Assembly: GCF_004799685.1 (NCBI RefSeq)
Contig: NZ_CP031311.1
Coordinates: 124,001 to 188,000 of the forward strand
Reading direction: 5' to 3'
Source: Halobellus limi
GTDB taxonomy: Archaea; Halobacteriota; Halobacteria; Halobacteriales; Haloferacaceae
Length of the DNA: 64,000 nucleotides
In this document: piece by piece, positions 42,878-52,450 of the stretch
Layout of the letters: each line of letters opens with the position of its first letter
Numbering within the stretch: the first letter of the stretch is position 1
Translations under genes and position numbers: made by a program
The notes under the pieces: model-generated
Database searches by the model: none
Told to the model about the DNA's origin: nothing
What the model saw: the letters and a program-made list of their open reading frames with translations, nothing else

Positions 42878-45004
42878 TCAGCCGTCTTCCGGTGGGATCC
42901 CGTCGTCGACCGAGCGGTCGGTCTCATCCAGCGGATCGACGCCGGGATCGACGCCGTCGTCGCCGCGGGACTCCTCGTCGTCCTCCCGGATCCCGAACTC
43001 CTGTCGGAGCTCTCGGATCCGATCGCGGATGTCGGCCGCGAGTTCGAATTCGAGGTTGTCGGCGGCTTCCGACATCCGCTCTTCCAGGTACGCGATCTGC
43101 TCGCGCGCCTCGTCTCCGTCGCTCGGCTCGTCGGTCGGAGAGCGCTCGCTCCGGTCGCCGCTCCCCGGGAGGTTCGTCTCGCCGACCGCCTTCTCGATCG
43201 TCTTCGGCTCGAAGCCGTGCTCCTCGTTGTACTCCCGCTGGATCCGCCGGCGGCGCTGCGTCTCCTCGATCGCGGCGGCCATCGAGTCGGTCGTCTCGTC
43301 GGCGTAGAGGACGACCTCGCCCTCGACGTTCCGCGCGGCCCGCCCCATCGTCTGGACGAGCGTCGTCTCCGAGCGGAGGAAGCCCTCCTGATCGGCGTCG
43401 AGGATGGCCACGAGCGACACCTCGGGGATGTCGAGGCCCTCCCTGAGGAGGTTGATGCCGACGAGCACGTCGATGTTCCCCAACCTGAGGTCGCGGATCA
43501 ACTCGTGGCGCTCTAGGGTGTCGGTCTCGTCGTGCATGTACGCCACGTCGACGCCGGACTCCTCTAAGAACTCCGTGAGGTCCTCGGCCATCCGCTTGGT
43601 GAGCGTCGTGACCAGCACGCGCTCCTCGCGCTCGATCCGCTCGTCGATCCGGTCCAGCAGGTCGTCGACCTGGCCCGTGGCGTCTTCGACTTCGATCGCG
43701 GGGTCGACGAGGTGGGTCGGGCGAACGATCTGCTCGACGATCTGTTCGCTCTGCTCGCGCTCGTAGTCGCCGGGCGTCGCCGACACGTAGAGCGTCCGGT
43801 CGGTCTTCTCCTCGAACTCCTCGAAGGTCAGCGGGCGGTTGTCGTACGCCGTCGGGAGTCGAAAGCCGTTCTCGACCAGCGAGTCCTTTCGCGATTTGTC
43901 CCCGGCGTACTGTCCGCGGATCTGCGGTAGGGTCTGGTGGGACTCGTCGACGACGGTGAGGAAGTCCTCGGGGAAGTAATCCAAGAGCGTGTAGGGCGCC
44001 TCGCCGGTGTCGCGGTCGGACATATGCACTGAATAGTTCTCGATGCCCGAGCAGTAGCCCGTCTCCCGGAGCATCTCGATGTCGAACGTCGTGCGCTCTT
44101 CGATCCGCTGGGCGGCGACGAGGTCGCCCTGCCGCTCGAAGTACTTCACGCGCTCTTCCATCAACTGCTCGATCTCCGAGATCGCCTCCTCTAACTGCTC
44201 CTCGGGTATCGAGTAGTGCTCGGCGGGGTGGATCAGGGTGGCGGGCTCCTCGGAGACGACTTCTCCATTCAGGGGATCGAGCTTCGTCAGCCGGTCGACC
44301 TCGTCGCCCCAGAACTCGATGCGGACGGCGTAGCGGCCGTACATCGGGTACACCTCGACGGTGTCGCCGCGGACGCGGAACGTCCCCTGTTGGAAGTCGA
44401 CGTCGTTGCGCTCGTAGTTCAGGTCGACCAGTTTCGCCAGCAGTTCGTCGCGGTCGAGCCGCTCGTTCCGCTCGACCCGCAGCGCCATATCGGTGTAGTT
44501 CTTCGGGTCGCCCAGCCCGTAGATCGCCGAGACCGAGGCGACGACGATGACGTCCTCGCGAGTCAGAAGCGACCGCGTCGCGGAGTGTCGCAGCCGGTCG
44601 ATCTCCTCGTTGATCGACATGTCCTTGTCGATGTAGGTGTCGGTCTGTTCGACGTAGGCCTCCGGCTGGTAGTAGTCGTAGTAGGAGACGAAGTACTCGA
44701 CGGCGTTGTCCGGAAAGAGGTTCTTGAACTCCTCATAAAGCTGCGCGGCGAGCGTCTTGTTGTGTGCGATGACCAGCGTGGGCTGCTGGAGCGCCTCTAT
44801 CGTCCACGAGACGGTGTTGGTCTTGCCCGATCCCGTGACGCCCAGGAGGGTCTGTTTCTCCATTCCCGACTCGAAGCCCTCGGCCAGTTGCTCGATGGCG
44901 TCGGGCTGGTCGCCCGCCGGCTCGAACGGGGCGTCGACGCGGAACGCCCGCTCTGCGGCCGGCTCGTCGGGCGAGAGCGGACTCGACCCGGAGGTGTCGC
45001 TCAT
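42878..45004 (-). CDS. uvrB: Excinuclease ABC subunit UvrB
   Basis: 708 aa. Helicase-like damage-verification subunit of nucleotide excision repair. Walker A is [13 protein letters not shown] (about 52-64), the beta-hairpin region is [11 protein letters not shown] (about 107-117), motif II is [11 protein letters not shown], motif V/VI is [29 protein letters not shown] and QTMGRAARN. The UVR domain (UvrC/UvrA contact) is near 625-665. An acidic tail ends the protein. The ATG at 45004 ([15 protein letters not shown]) is chosen over a longer frame. Confidence 0.97.
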   Translation of the reverse strand: MSDTSGSSPLSPDEPAAERAFRVDAPFEPAGDQPDAIEQLAEGFESGMEKQTLLGVTGSGKTNTVSWTIEALQQPTLVIAHNKTLAAQLYEEFKNLFPDNAVEYFVSYYDYYQPEAYVEQTDTYIDKDMSINEEIDRLRHSATRSLLTREDVIVVASVSAIYGLGDPKNYTDMALRVERNERLDRDELLAKLVDLNYERNDVDFQQGTFRVRGDTVEVYPMYGRYAVRIEFWGDEVDRLTKLDPLNGEVVSEEPATLIHPAEHYSIPEEQLEEAISEIEQLMEERVKYFERQGDLVAAQRIEERTTFDIEMLRETGYCSGIENYSVHMSDRDTGEAPYTLLDYFPEDFLTVVDESHQTLPQIRGQYAGDKSRKDSLVENGFRLPTAYDNRPLTFEEFEEKTDRTLYVSATPGDYEREQSEQIVEQIVRPTHLVDPAIEVEDATGQVDDLLDRIDERIEREERVLVTTLTKRMAEDLTEFLEESGVDVAYMHDETDTLERHELIRDLRLGNIDVLVGINLLREGLDIPEVSLVAILDADQEGFLRSETTLVQTMGRAARNVEGEVVLYADETTDSMAAAIEETQRRRRIQREYNEEHGFEPKTIEKAVGETNLPGSGDRSERSPTDEPSDGDEAREQIAYLEERMSEAADNLEFELAADIRDRIRELRQEFGIREDDEESRGDDGVDPGVDPLDETDRSVDDGIPPEDG

Positions 45005-45099
45005 CGGAACTCCGTTGGGCGTACAGGCACTTGAGGCGGTCGGTCGTGCGGTCGCCCGGCCGGTGTGCAGCCAGACGGCCGGTTCGTAGCCGGCGGCGC

Positions 45100-45798
45100 T
45101 CAACTGAGGAACAGCCGACGGTCGGCGCGCTCGTGCCGGGCCGAGAGCACGTCGACGAGCGGGGCGAACGGCTCCATCTCCGCGAGGGAGCGGCCGGCGC
45201 TGTCGTCGACGGCGTCGACCATCGCCGGGCGGAGGTCGTCGACGGTCCGCTGGAGGTCGGTGTGGCTGATGCCGAAGAGCCGCTGGGCGGCCTGCGACAG
45301 CGCGGTCGCGAACTCGTGGCAGGCGACGAGACAGGCCTCTCGGACCGGCACGTCCTCGCGCGCCGCGACGACCCCCAGGACCGCGGCGTAGTTCCCCGGC
45401 GCGTCGCTTCCGAGACGGTCGGCGTAGGCGTCGAGGAGGTCGTCGTCTCGGAGGTCGGACTGGAGCGCGAGCAGGCGCTCGCCGGTCCGCTCGCTCGACT
45501 CGCGGAACTCCGCGCTCGTCGTCGCCGCCGTCAGCCGCCGGTCGGCCGCGACGACGCCCGAGAGGTCCGGGTCGGGACCGGCGGCCGCCTCGTGGGCGTG
45601 GCGGAGCGCGACGAGGTCTCCCGGGCCGAACTGCCGCCGGAGGTACGTCTCGACGAGGTCCCGCAGGTCGTCGGCGTCGGTCACGCGGTCCTCGGCGGCG
45701 AACTGCTCTACGGCGTAGGACACGCTGTCGGTCCCGACGGGGAGCGCCGAGTCGGCGAGTCTGAACGCCGCGAGCGAGGCGGTCTCGCCGTCACTCAT
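45100..45798 (-). CDS. ureF: Urease accessory protein UreF
   Basis: 232 aa, all-helical. [22 protein letters not shown] at the start, [24 protein letters not shown] in the middle, and [20 protein letters not shown] are typical. UreF acts with UreD and UreG as the gate for nickel delivery to apo-urease. The first residues overlap the ureE end by 8 bp. Last gene of the urease operon. Confidence 0.93.
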   Translation of the reverse strand: MSDGETASLAAFRLADSALPVGTDSVSYAVEQFAAEDRVTDADDLRDLVETYLRRQFGPGDLVALRHAHEAAAGPDPDLSGVVAADRRLTAATTSAEFRESSERTGERLLALQSDLRDDDLLDAYADRLGSDAPGNYAAVLGVVAAREDVPVREACLVACHEFATALSQAAQRLFGISHTDLQRTVDDLRPAMVDAVDDSAGRSLAEMEPFAPLVDVLSARHERADRRLFLS

Positions 45799-46600
45799 CG
45801 GTGGCGTCCTCCGGTACGGTCCCGCCACCGCCGTCCTGACCGCGGCCGTGCCCGTGTTCGAGGACGTAGCGGTGACCGTGATCGTCGTCGCCGCTGCGTT
45901 CCTCCTCGTCGTGGCCGTGACTGTGTCCGTGGCCGTGGTCGTGATTGTGGGTCTGATCGTGCCCGTGTTCGTCTCCGTCGTGGTCGTGACTGTGTTCGTG
46001 GCTATGATCGTGCCCGTGTTCGGCTTCGTCGTGGCTGTGACTGTGTCCGTGGCTATGACCGTGCCCGTCGTCGTGGTCGTGGCTATGGCCGCCGCCTGCC
46101 CCCGAGTGCGTGTGGTCCGTCACAGCGGGCTGTGCGCCGGCCGAGCCGTCGTCGAACAGCGCCGGCGAGACGGTGTCGTACCGGATCGTCGCGCCGGCCG
46201 GGAGGTGCGGTCCGACCTCGGATTCCATCCGCTCTCGGTCCTCGGTCACCGGGAAGTACGCGCAGTCGCCGTCGATCGCGAGGTCCCAGTGGCGGTTCCC
46301 GGCCGCGTGACCGAGCGCCACCGCGGCCGTGAGCTCCGCGTCGGCGGCGTCGCCGAGGTCGACGACGAGGGCGGTCGCGGACGCGAGCGAGACGAGCACT
46401 GGCGATCCGTCCCCGGTGGCGAGCACGTCGCCGTCGCCGAGGATTTCGCCGACGACGATCCCGAGGTCGGTCCCGTCGTCGGTGGTCGTCCGCACGCGCG
46501 AGCGCCGGCGCTCCTCGTCGGTCAGCGTCACCGAGCGAGCGTCGGCGGGGTCTATGTCGACCTCGTCGCGGTGGCCCAGGTAGGTGTCCGCGAGCAGCAT
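45791..46600 (-). CDS. ureE: Urease nickel metallochaperone UreE with a long His-rich tail
   Basis: 269 aa. The N-terminal 70 residues are the peptide-binding domain; the central metal-binding domain contains LGHAAGNRHWDLAIDGDCAYFPV (about 97-119), with the conserved His. From about residue 162 a tail of nearly 100 residues contains about 30 His, mostly in HSHDH and HGHDH patterns. Bacterial UreE tails usually have around 10 His, so this one could store many nickel ions. It overlaps ureD by one base and ureF by eight. Confidence 0.93.
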   Translation of the reverse strand: MLLADTYLGHRDEVDIDPADARSVTLTDEERRRSRVRTTTDDGTDLGIVVGEILGDGDVLATGDGSPVLVSLASATALVVDLGDAADAELTAAVALGHAAGNRHWDLAIDGDCAYFPVTEDRERMESEVGPHLPAGATIRYDTVSPALFDDGSAGAQPAVTDHTHSGAGGGHSHDHDDGHGHSHGHSHSHDEAEHGHDHSHEHSHDHDGDEHGHDQTHNHDHGHGHSHGHDEEERSGDDDHGHRYVLEHGHGRGQDGGGGTVPEDATDE

Positions 46601-47778
46601 CAGTTCTTCCTCCGCGGGGCCGCTTCCGCCCCGACGAGTTCGATCCGCGCCGCCGACCACGCGGCGCGTAACGCGCCGCTGACGGCGTCCGCCCGGTCGC
46701 CGAGCGCTCGCACCGCGACGCCGGCTCCGTTCGGGAGCGCGGTCGCGCCGGCCGCGACGGGGTCGCCGCCGCCGGCGTCGCGGTTGTCGCCTTCGACGTC
46801 GCTACTGCCGCCCTCGACGTCGCTGCCGGCGGCGTCGTCGCCGTCACCCCCGCCACCGCCGTCAGTGCCACCCCCGTCGGCCACCCGGCCGGTCACGGCC
46901 TCGTGAAGCGTATCCGAGAGTGCCGCGGGTTCCGGCGCGTCCGTCTCCGATTCGTCGACGGCCTCCGGGTCCGGCGTCAACACGTAGAGCGTTCCGTACA
47001 CGTCGAACTCCCCGAGAACGCCGGGGGCTGAGGGGTCGTTTTCGGCGGGACAGAGGTGCGCGTCGTCGGCGACCGTGAGCCGCCCCTCCCGATAGGCGCG
47101 GAGGCGGGAGGCGTACCGGTCGAACTCGAACCGCTCGCCCCGGGCGAGGCGGCCGGGGACGACGACCTCCCCGAGGATCGCGCTGGCGTCGGACGCCAGG
47201 TCGACGGAAACCCCCTGACAGTAGCGCGCGTCGGCGTGGAGGATCAGCGGTTCGGGGACGTACTCCAGGTGGGCACCCGGTCCGACCCGGAGCGAGACCT
47301 CGACGCCGCCGTAGTTGTGTTCCATCGAGAGCACCTTCGTCGAACTCCCGGTCGAGACGTGCGCGATCGCGTCCTCGCCCGCCGTGATCGAGACGTCGTG
47401 GCGGTCGCCCTGTGCGATCCCGCCCGACGGCGACTGGACGTACACGGTCTCTCCCCGGGGATGGGGATCGTGCCCCAGCGTCCCCGAGACGTGAAAGGGG
47501 ACGCGGGCGTAGTCGCGGACCAGCCGCGTCGTGCCGTCGGCGACCGCGAACGAGAGGTCCAGTTCGCCGGATTTCCCCGGCCTCCCCACCCCGACGGAGG
47601 GGACCGATTCCGTCTCGTACCGCTCGAACGCCGGATGCGTCGGCAGCGACCCGTTCGGCGTCGTCCGGGCCGCACCGCTCCGCGCCCCGCCTCCGTCGTC
47701 GCTCCCGTCGCGGCCGCGTTCGAGCCGCCCGTCACCGCCCGATTCGGTAGGCTCGTCGCCCGTCGTCTCGGCGGCCAT
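46600..47778 (-). CDS. ureD: Urease accessory protein UreD (UreH)
   Basis: 392 aa. The beta-helical core runs from LDLSFAVADGTTRLVRDYARVPFHVSG (about 72-98) through VYVQSPSGGIAQGDRHDVSI, STGSSTKVLSM and GAHLEYVPEPLILHADARYCQG. UreD binds apo-urease and UreF-UreG and has a tunnel for nickel. The first 50 residues and a 60-residue Gly/Asp-rich insert near 295-345 are low complexity and are haloarchaeal extras. One base overlap with ureE. Confidence 0.93.
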   Translation of the reverse strand: MAAETTGDEPTESGGDGRLERGRDGSDDGGGARSGAARTTPNGSLPTHPAFERYETESVPSVGVGRPGKSGELDLSFAVADGTTRLVRDYARVPFHVSGTLGHDPHPRGETVYVQSPSGGIAQGDRHDVSITAGEDAIAHVSTGSSTKVLSMEHNYGGVEVSLRVGPGAHLEYVPEPLILHADARYCQGVSVDLASDASAILGEVVVPGRLARGERFEFDRYASRLRAYREGRLTVADDAHLCPAENDPSAPGVLGEFDVYGTLYVLTPDPEAVDESETDAPEPAALSDTLHEAVTGRVADGGGTDGGGGGDGDDAAGSDVEGGSSDVEGDNRDAGGGDPVAAGATALPNGAGVAVRALGDRADAVSGALRAAWSAARIELVGAEAAPRRKN

Positions 47779-48402
47779 CTACGCGAACAGCACTCCTTTG
47801 TGGATATGTTCGAGGACGTCTTCGACGCCCTCCCCCGTCTTGCAGTTCGTGGTGACGAACGGGCCGTCGCGGACCGCCTCGGCGTCGCGCTCCATCGCGT
47901 CGAGGTCGGCGCCCACGTGCGGCGCGAGGTCGGTCTTGTTGATCACCAGCAGGTCGCACTCGACCACGCCCGGACCGCGCTTACGGGGGATGTCCTCGCC
48001 CTCCGCGACGCTGATCACGTACAGCGAGTAGTCCGCCAGTTCCGGGTTGAACGTCGCCGCGAGGTTGTCGCCGCCGCTCTCGACGAGCACGAGGTCCAGG
48101 TCGGGGTGCTCTGCGAGGAAGTCGTCGACCTGCGCGAGGTTCATCGACGGGTCCTCGCGGATCCCGGTGTGCGGACACGCGCCGGTCTCGACGCCCGCGA
48201 CCAGGTCCTTGGGGACGAGCCCCGCGAACCGCTCGCGGAGCGCGTCGGCGTCCTCCTGGGTGAGGATGTCGTTCGCGATGACGCCCACGTCGAGGCCGCG
48301 CTCGCGGAGTTCCGGGACCAGTTCGGAGACGAGCGAGGTCTTGCCGGAGCCGACCGGGCCGCCGATCCCGACGGTCGCGACGTCGCGGTGCGTGAGGCTC
48401 AC
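47779..48402 (-). CDS. ureG: Urease accessory GTPase UreG
   Basis: 207 aa, GTG start. The P-loop is [11 protein letters not shown] (14-24). The invariant nickel site is [11 protein letters not shown] (about 74-84, Cys-Pro-His). [15 protein letters not shown] is the Walker B-like block and [14 protein letters not shown] the guanine-specificity motif. Its GTPase activity drives nickel transfer into urease. The GTGA overlap with ureA couples translation. Confidence 0.96.
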   Translation of the reverse strand: MSLTHRDVATVGIGGPVGSGKTSLVSELVPELRERGLDVGVIANDILTQEDADALRERFAGLVPKDLVAGVETGACPHTGIREDPSMNLAQVDDFLAEHPDLDLVLVESGGDNLAATFNPELADYSLYVISVAEGEDIPRKRGPGVVECDLLVINKTDLAPHVGADLDAMERDAEAVRDGPFVTTNCKTGEGVEDVLEHIHKGVLFA

Positions 48403-48806
48403 GCGCTCTCACCGCCCGCCGCCGTCCCTTCGTTCGCGGGGTCGTCGCCTCCGTCGGTCTCCCGCGTCCCGTCCCCGCCCGCGCCGGGATTCCGGGCGGT
48501 CTCGGTCCGGATGGGGTCGTGGACGGTCACGAGTTTCGTCCCGTCGGGGAAGACGGGTTCGACCTGGATCGTATCGATCATCGAGGGCACGCCGTCCATC
48601 ACGTCGTCCGTGCCCAGGAGCTGGGTCGCCTCCGCGCGGATCTCCGCGACGGTCCAGCCCTCGCGGGCGCGCTCGAACATCCAATCGGAGATGTAGGCGA
48701 TCGTCTCGGGGCGGTTCAGCGCGACGCCGCGCTCCTTGCGGCGTCGCGCGAGCTCTGCGACCTGAAAGACCGTCAGGCGTTCTTCGTCTTTGGGTGTCAG
48801 ATTCAT
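48399..48806 (-). CDS. ureA: Urease subunit gamma
   Basis: 135 aa. The 100-residue core is intact: [20 protein letters not shown] at the start, [21 protein letters not shown], and [20 protein letters not shown] before a tail. The Gly/Asp-rich tail of about 30 residues is beyond the usual gamma length. It starts 2 bp after the ureC stop. The alpha-beta-gamma order here is B-C-A, unlike the bacterial A-B-C. Confidence 0.95.
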   Translation of the reverse strand: MNLTPKDEERLTVFQVAELARRRKERGVALNRPETIAYISDWMFERAREGWTVAEIRAEATQLLGTDDVMDGVPSMIDTIQVEPVFPDGTKLVTVHDPIRTETARNPGAGGDGTRETDGGDDPANEGTAAGGESA

Positions 48807-48808
48807 TC

Positions 48809-50515
48809 TCAGAGCATGTACCGCTGGGTGAGCGGCAGTTCCTCGGCCGGTTCGCAGGTGACGACCTCGCCGTCGACTCGCACCTCGAACGTCTCGGGGT
48901 CGATCTCGACGTCGTCGGGGCAGTAGTCGTTGTAGTGCATCGACGACTTCTCGACCGTCCGGGTGCCGGATACCGGGACGACGTCGGTGTCGAGACCGTA
49001 CGTCTCGCCCACGCCGGCCTCGGCGGCCGCCGGACTCACGAACGCGAGCGTGTTCGCCTGGACCGCCGTGCCCATCGCGCCGGCTCTGGGGCGCTGTTTG
49101 AGCGGCTCGCAGGTCATGAGCGAGCCGTTGGCTTCGCCCATCTCCGAGTAGGCGGGGAACCCGCCCTTGAACGTGATCTCGGGTTTGATCCCGAACGACG
49201 CGGGGTCCCAGACGACGAGGTCGGCCAGTTTCCCGGGTTCGAGGCTGCCGACGTAGTCGTCGATCCCCGCGGAGATCGCGGGGTTGATCGTGTACTTCGC
49301 GAGGTACCGCTTGATCCGGTGGTTGTCGGCGTCGCTGCCCTCGTCCTCGGGCAGGGAGCCGCGCTGGCTCTTCATCTTCGAGGCCATCTGCCAGGTCCGA
49401 CAGATCAGCTCCGCCATCCGGCCCATCGCCTGGGAGTCGGTGGTCATCATCGAGATCGCGCCCTCGTCGTGGAGGACGTCCTCGGCGGCGATCGTCTCCG
49501 CGCGGATACGGGACTCCGCGAAGGCGACGTCCTCGGGCACGTCGGGGCTGAGGTGGTGACACACCATCACCATGTCCAGGTGCTCGTCGAACGTGTTGAC
49601 CGTGTAGGGAATAGAGGGGTTCGTTGAGGAGGGCAGGACGTTCGGATCGCCGACGGCGGCCATGATGTCCGGCGCGTGGCCGCCGCCGGCCCCCTCGATG
49701 TGGAACAGGTGAATCGTCCGGCCGTCGATCGCGCTCTGCGTGTTCTCCAGGAAGCCCGCCTCGTTCAGCGTGTCCGTGTGCATACACACCTGGACGTCCT
49801 CCTCGTCGGCGACCGAGAGCGCCGTGTCGATCGCCTTCGGCGTCGAGCCCCAGTCCTCGTGGAGTTTCAGCCCGCACGCGCCGGCTTCGAGTTGCTCGCG
49901 GAGCGGCCCCGGTCGGGAGGCGTTCCCCTTCGCGTAGAAGCCGACGTTCACCGGCCACTCCTCGGCGGCGCGGAGGAACTGCTCGATGTTCCGCGGCCCG
50001 GGCGTACAGGTGGTCGCCCCGCCGCCGTAGCCGCCGCCGAGCATCGTCGTGATGCCGGACGCCAGCGCGTGCTCGACCAGTTGCCCGGAGTTGAAGTGGA
50101 CGTGGATGTCGAGCCCGCCGGGCGTGACGATCTTCCCCTCGGCGGGGTAGGCGTCGGTACCGGGACCGACCACCATATCGACGCTGTCCATCGTTTCGGG
50201 GTTCCCGGCCTTGCCGATGCCCGCGATCTCTCCGTCCCGGATCCCCACGTCGGCGGCGACGATCCCCGCGACCGGGTCGAGGACGATGGCGTTCGTCAGT
50301 ACCCAGTCGAGCGCGCCCTCCTCGTTGGTCGCTCCCGGGGCCATTCCCATCCCGTCGCGCAGCGTCTTGCCGCCGCCGAAGACGGCCTCGTCGCCGGGCG
50401 TCCGGAGGTCGCGCTCGACTTCGAGGAACAACTCCGTGTCGCCGAGGCGGACCTGTCCGCCCGTCGTCGGCCCGTACAGTTCGGCGTAGTCTTCGCGGTC
50501 GAGCTCGCGCGTCAC
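48809..50515 (-). CDS. ureC: Urease subunit alpha (catalytic)
   Basis: 568 aa, GTG start. The bi-nickel ligands are all visible: His138 and His140 (GLDIHVHF), carbamylated Lys217 (GLKLHEDW), His246 (CMHTDTLNE), His272 ([13 protein letters not shown]) and Asp360 ([10 protein letters not shown]). The catalytic His320 lies in VCHHLSPD on the mobile flap. It hydrolyses urea to ammonia and carbamate. It overlaps ureB by 4 bp. Confidence 0.98.
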   Translation of the reverse strand: MTRELDREDYAELYGPTTGGQVRLGDTELFLEVERDLRTPGDEAVFGGGKTLRDGMGMAPGATNEEGALDWVLTNAIVLDPVAGIVAADVGIRDGEIAGIGKAGNPETMDSVDMVVGPGTDAYPAEGKIVTPGGLDIHVHFNSGQLVEHALASGITTMLGGGYGGGATTCTPGPRNIEQFLRAAEEWPVNVGFYAKGNASRPGPLREQLEAGACGLKLHEDWGSTPKAIDTALSVADEEDVQVCMHTDTLNEAGFLENTQSAIDGRTIHLFHIEGAGGGHAPDIMAAVGDPNVLPSSTNPSIPYTVNTFDEHLDMVMVCHHLSPDVPEDVAFAESRIRAETIAAEDVLHDEGAISMMTTDSQAMGRMAELICRTWQMASKMKSQRGSLPEDEGSDADNHRIKRYLAKYTINPAISAGIDDYVGSLEPGKLADLVVWDPASFGIKPEITFKGGFPAYSEMGEANGSLMTCEPLKQRPRAGAMGTAVQANTLAFVSPAAAEAGVGETYGLDTDVVPVSGTRTVEKSSMHYNDYCPDDVEIDPETFEVRVDGEVVTCEPAEELPLTQRYML

Positions 50516-50904
50516 GACTCTCCGCCCCCCGTGTCCCCGAACCCGGCCTCGCGAGCGCGCCGAACCGCCTCGTCGACGCCGTCCGCCACGCTCCCGTCGA
50601 CGAGGTCGTTCATCCCGACGGCCCGTCCCTTACCGCCGATGGCCACGAGTTCGACGGTCGTCCGGTCCCCCGGCTCGAACCGCGTTGCCGTCCCGGCGGG
50701 GACGTTCAGGCGCTTACCGAACGCGGCCCGGCGGTCGAACTCCAGGGCGGCGTTGGCCTCGAAGAAGTGAACGTGCGAGCCGACCTGGACCGGACGGTCG
50801 CCGGTGTTCGCGACGTCGACGGTCGCGGTCTCGCGCCCCTCGTTTATCGTGACGGTGCCGTCGCCCGGGCGGACCTCCCCCGGTGTGAGTTCGCCGTCGC
50901 TCAC
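50512..50904 (-). CDS. ureB: Urease subunit beta
   Basis: 130 aa, GTG start at 50904 ([15 protein letters not shown] follows). The family blocks are [44 protein letters not shown] and [19 protein letters not shown]. The subunit is structural. The GTG overlaps the TGA of an 18-codon upstream ORF. First structural gene of the ureBCAGDEF operon. Confidence 0.95.
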   Translation of the reverse strand: MSDGELTPGEVRPGDGTVTINEGRETATVDVANTGDRPVQVGSHVHFFEANAALEFDRRAAFGKRLNVPAGTATRFEPGDRTTVELVAIGGKGRAVGMNDLVDGSVADGVDEAVRRAREAGFGDTGGGES

Positions 50905-50957
50905 GGTGCTCCCTCCGATACGGCCGGTTCGTCGGCTGCGATTCGTTCGTGCTGCAT
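50901..50957 (-). CDS. Possible 18-aa leader peptide of the urease operon
   Basis: ATG 50957 to TGA 50903-50901 encodes [18 protein letters not shown]. The TATA box is 26-32 bp before this ATG, so the transcript should start here. The TGA overlaps the ureB GTG (GTGA), the arrangement used for translational coupling. Without it, ureB would need an internal start on a leadered mRNA lacking a clear Shine-Dalgarno site. Confidence 0.45.
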   Translation of the reverse strand: MQHERIAADEPAVSEGAP

Positions 50958-50982
50958 CTACCCGATGCGTCGTCGGTCCTCG

Positions 50983-50989
50983 ATAAATA
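50983..50989 (-). promoter_or_regulatory. TATA box of the urease operon
   Basis: tatttat on the minus strand, 26-32 bp before the ATG of the leader peptide. Confidence 0.6.
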
Positions 50990-51054
50990 CGCCCGGTTAG
51001 ATGAAAAAATCGCAATCTATCCGATTGAAAATTGCTTATTTGTGTCTATATAGT

Positions 51055-51070
51055 GTATGATGGGACATAC
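51055..51070. promoter_or_regulatory. Inverted repeat gtatg-N6-catac, possible nickel-regulator operator
   Basis: gtatgatgggacatac lies in an A/T-rich stretch of the 294-bp region between the divergent urease operon and nickel permease gene. The half-sites resemble the GTATGA/TCATAC halves of bacterial NikR operators, but the spacing is much shorter. An adjacent plus-strand TATA-like box (tctatata, 51045-51052) abuts it. Regulation by nickel is a guess. Confidence 0.3.
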
Positions 51071-51251
51071 GTGATTTTTTCGAAGATATGTCAGAAAGTA
51101 ATATTACGAACAGGCACTTCTAATGGTTTCAGTTCCAACTCTGGTGAATATTGCGGGTCAGAAAACATACTTTGTAGCCGTTCGCGCAGCTTGAGGTGAT
51201 GAATTCGATCGAACGATCCGTTCGCACGACAGCCTGGGACGTGGTGCGTGG

Positions 51252-51998
51252 ATGAGCAGCGCCGTCTACGGGGCGATGGCGACCGCTGCGGTGCTCGGTG
51301 CGACGCACGCGATAGAACCCGACCACGTCGCCGGCATCTCCTCGCTCACGAGCCGCTACGGCGACTCCAGACTGTCGGCGCTGGCGGGCGCGTGTTTCAG
51401 CCTCGGCCACGTCGCGCTCGTGGTCCTCTGGCTCGGGATCGGCTATCTCCTCCTCGGACGCACGTCGTTCCCGGCCGTCCTCGACGCCGTGGGAACGGTC
51501 GGTGTCGTCGCGCTGCTCGGCGTACTGGGCGTCGCGACGGCCGGCAGCGGCCTCCGGGCGTTGCTCCGGGACCACGGACACGAAGCGGTTACCCACGATC
51601 ACGAGAGCGTGTCTCACAGCCACGATTCGGCACACAGCCACTTCCACGTTCACGGCGGTTGGGGCCACACCCACCCACACGAGAGCGGCGATCACGACCA
51701 CGGCGTCCGAACGTACCTGCGGACGGGCGTCGTCGGCGCGCTGTTCACCCTCTCGCCGCCGATGTCGATGATCGTCTTCGCGTCGACGCTGTTTCCCACC
51801 CACGGCGGCGACGTCGTCGCGCTCGCCGTCGCGGCGTATGCGGTCGCCATCGTCGGCGCGATGAGTCTCGTCGGCGCGGGCGTCGGCGCACTCTTCGGGG
51901 TCGTGAGCGTCGACGCGCGGACGGCGGGCGTCGCTCGGACCGTCGCCGGTCTCACGGTCGTCGGCTTCGCCGCCTGGATGCTCCTCGGGCTGCTGTGA
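51252..51998 (+). CDS. Nickel/cobalt permease (UreH / NicO-NiCoT type)
   Basis: 248 aa with about six hydrophobic segments. The signature HAIEPDH (19-25) fits the His-x4-Asp-His motif of NiCoT-related permeases. A hydrophilic loop (about 107-150) has about 13 His (HDHESVSHSHDSAHSH and following) and probably collects metal. Next to urease it most likely supplies Ni2+. It is divergent from ureB and upstream of urtABCDE. Confidence 0.85.
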   Translation: MSSAVYGAMATAAVLGATHAIEPDHVAGISSLTSRYGDSRLSALAGACFSLGHVALVVLWLGIGYLLLGRTSFPAVLDAVGTVGVVALLGVLGVATAGSGLRALLRDHGHEAVTHDHESVSHSHDSAHSHFHVHGGWGHTHPHESGDHDHGVRTYLRTGVVGALFTLSPPMSMIVFASTLFPTHGGDVVALAVAAYAVAIVGAMSLVGAGVGALFGVVSVDARTAGVARTVAGLTVVGFAAWMLLGLL

Positions 51999-52348
51999 GG
52001 TGTCTCGGAGTTCGGTGTGACCGCTCCCGTTCCGGCGGCCACCTGAACGGTCCGTTCCAGATGCTCCTGTGTTCTCGTGCGATCGACCAGTTCCGTCTGC
52101 TCACGACTCCGGAAGCGTCGGCAGTGGCCGGACCGCGGGAGGGTGTCGCCGAGCGCATCGTGTCATCTGTTTGTCTTTGCGTTCCCGGTTCTCGACGGGA
52201 ATTTTGCTCTTGTAAAGATATTAGGCGGATTCACATTCAGAACCTCAAGCTTACGTCCTTATATTGTACCCTATGGTGAAACGAATCTTAATATACAGTT
52301 GGAAAGGTTTTTCAATTTCCTCCGGATCGAACTGCCTGTCGAGAAATA
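51999..52348. promoter_or_regulatory. Upstream region of the urea transporter operon
   Basis: The left 180 bp are G+C-rich with no gene seen. The right 150 bp (52195-52345) are A/T-rich, with boxes cttatattg (about 52258), cttaatata (about 52287) and a T-rich patch (52307-52318). They are candidate promoter elements for the urtA transcript. No known operator was recognised. Confidence 0.4.
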
Positions 52349-52450
52349 ATGAACGAACGTTTGGCTGACCTCGGAAAAGAAAAACGGTGCACCAGCGATG
52401 AACGCATTATCTCTCTCACTTCGGGTATTTCTGGAGGCGATTCGGTATGA
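52349..52450 (+). CDS. Possible 33-aa leader ORF overlapping urtA
   Basis: ATG 52349 to TGA 52448-52450, beginning MNERLADLGKEKRC and ending SGISGGDSV. The TGA overlaps the urtA ATG (ATGA). A purine-rich ggagg (52433-52437) lies inside it, 10 bp before the urtA start, so urtA could be coupled or independently started. No family known. Confidence 0.4.
   Translation: MNERLADLGKEKRCTSDERIISLTSGISGGDSV

Noticed and set aside
45848-46906. 352-aa plus-strand Val-rich ORF opposite ureE
   Set aside because: The Val/Ala strings are the antisense reading of the His codons of UreE, not a membrane protein.
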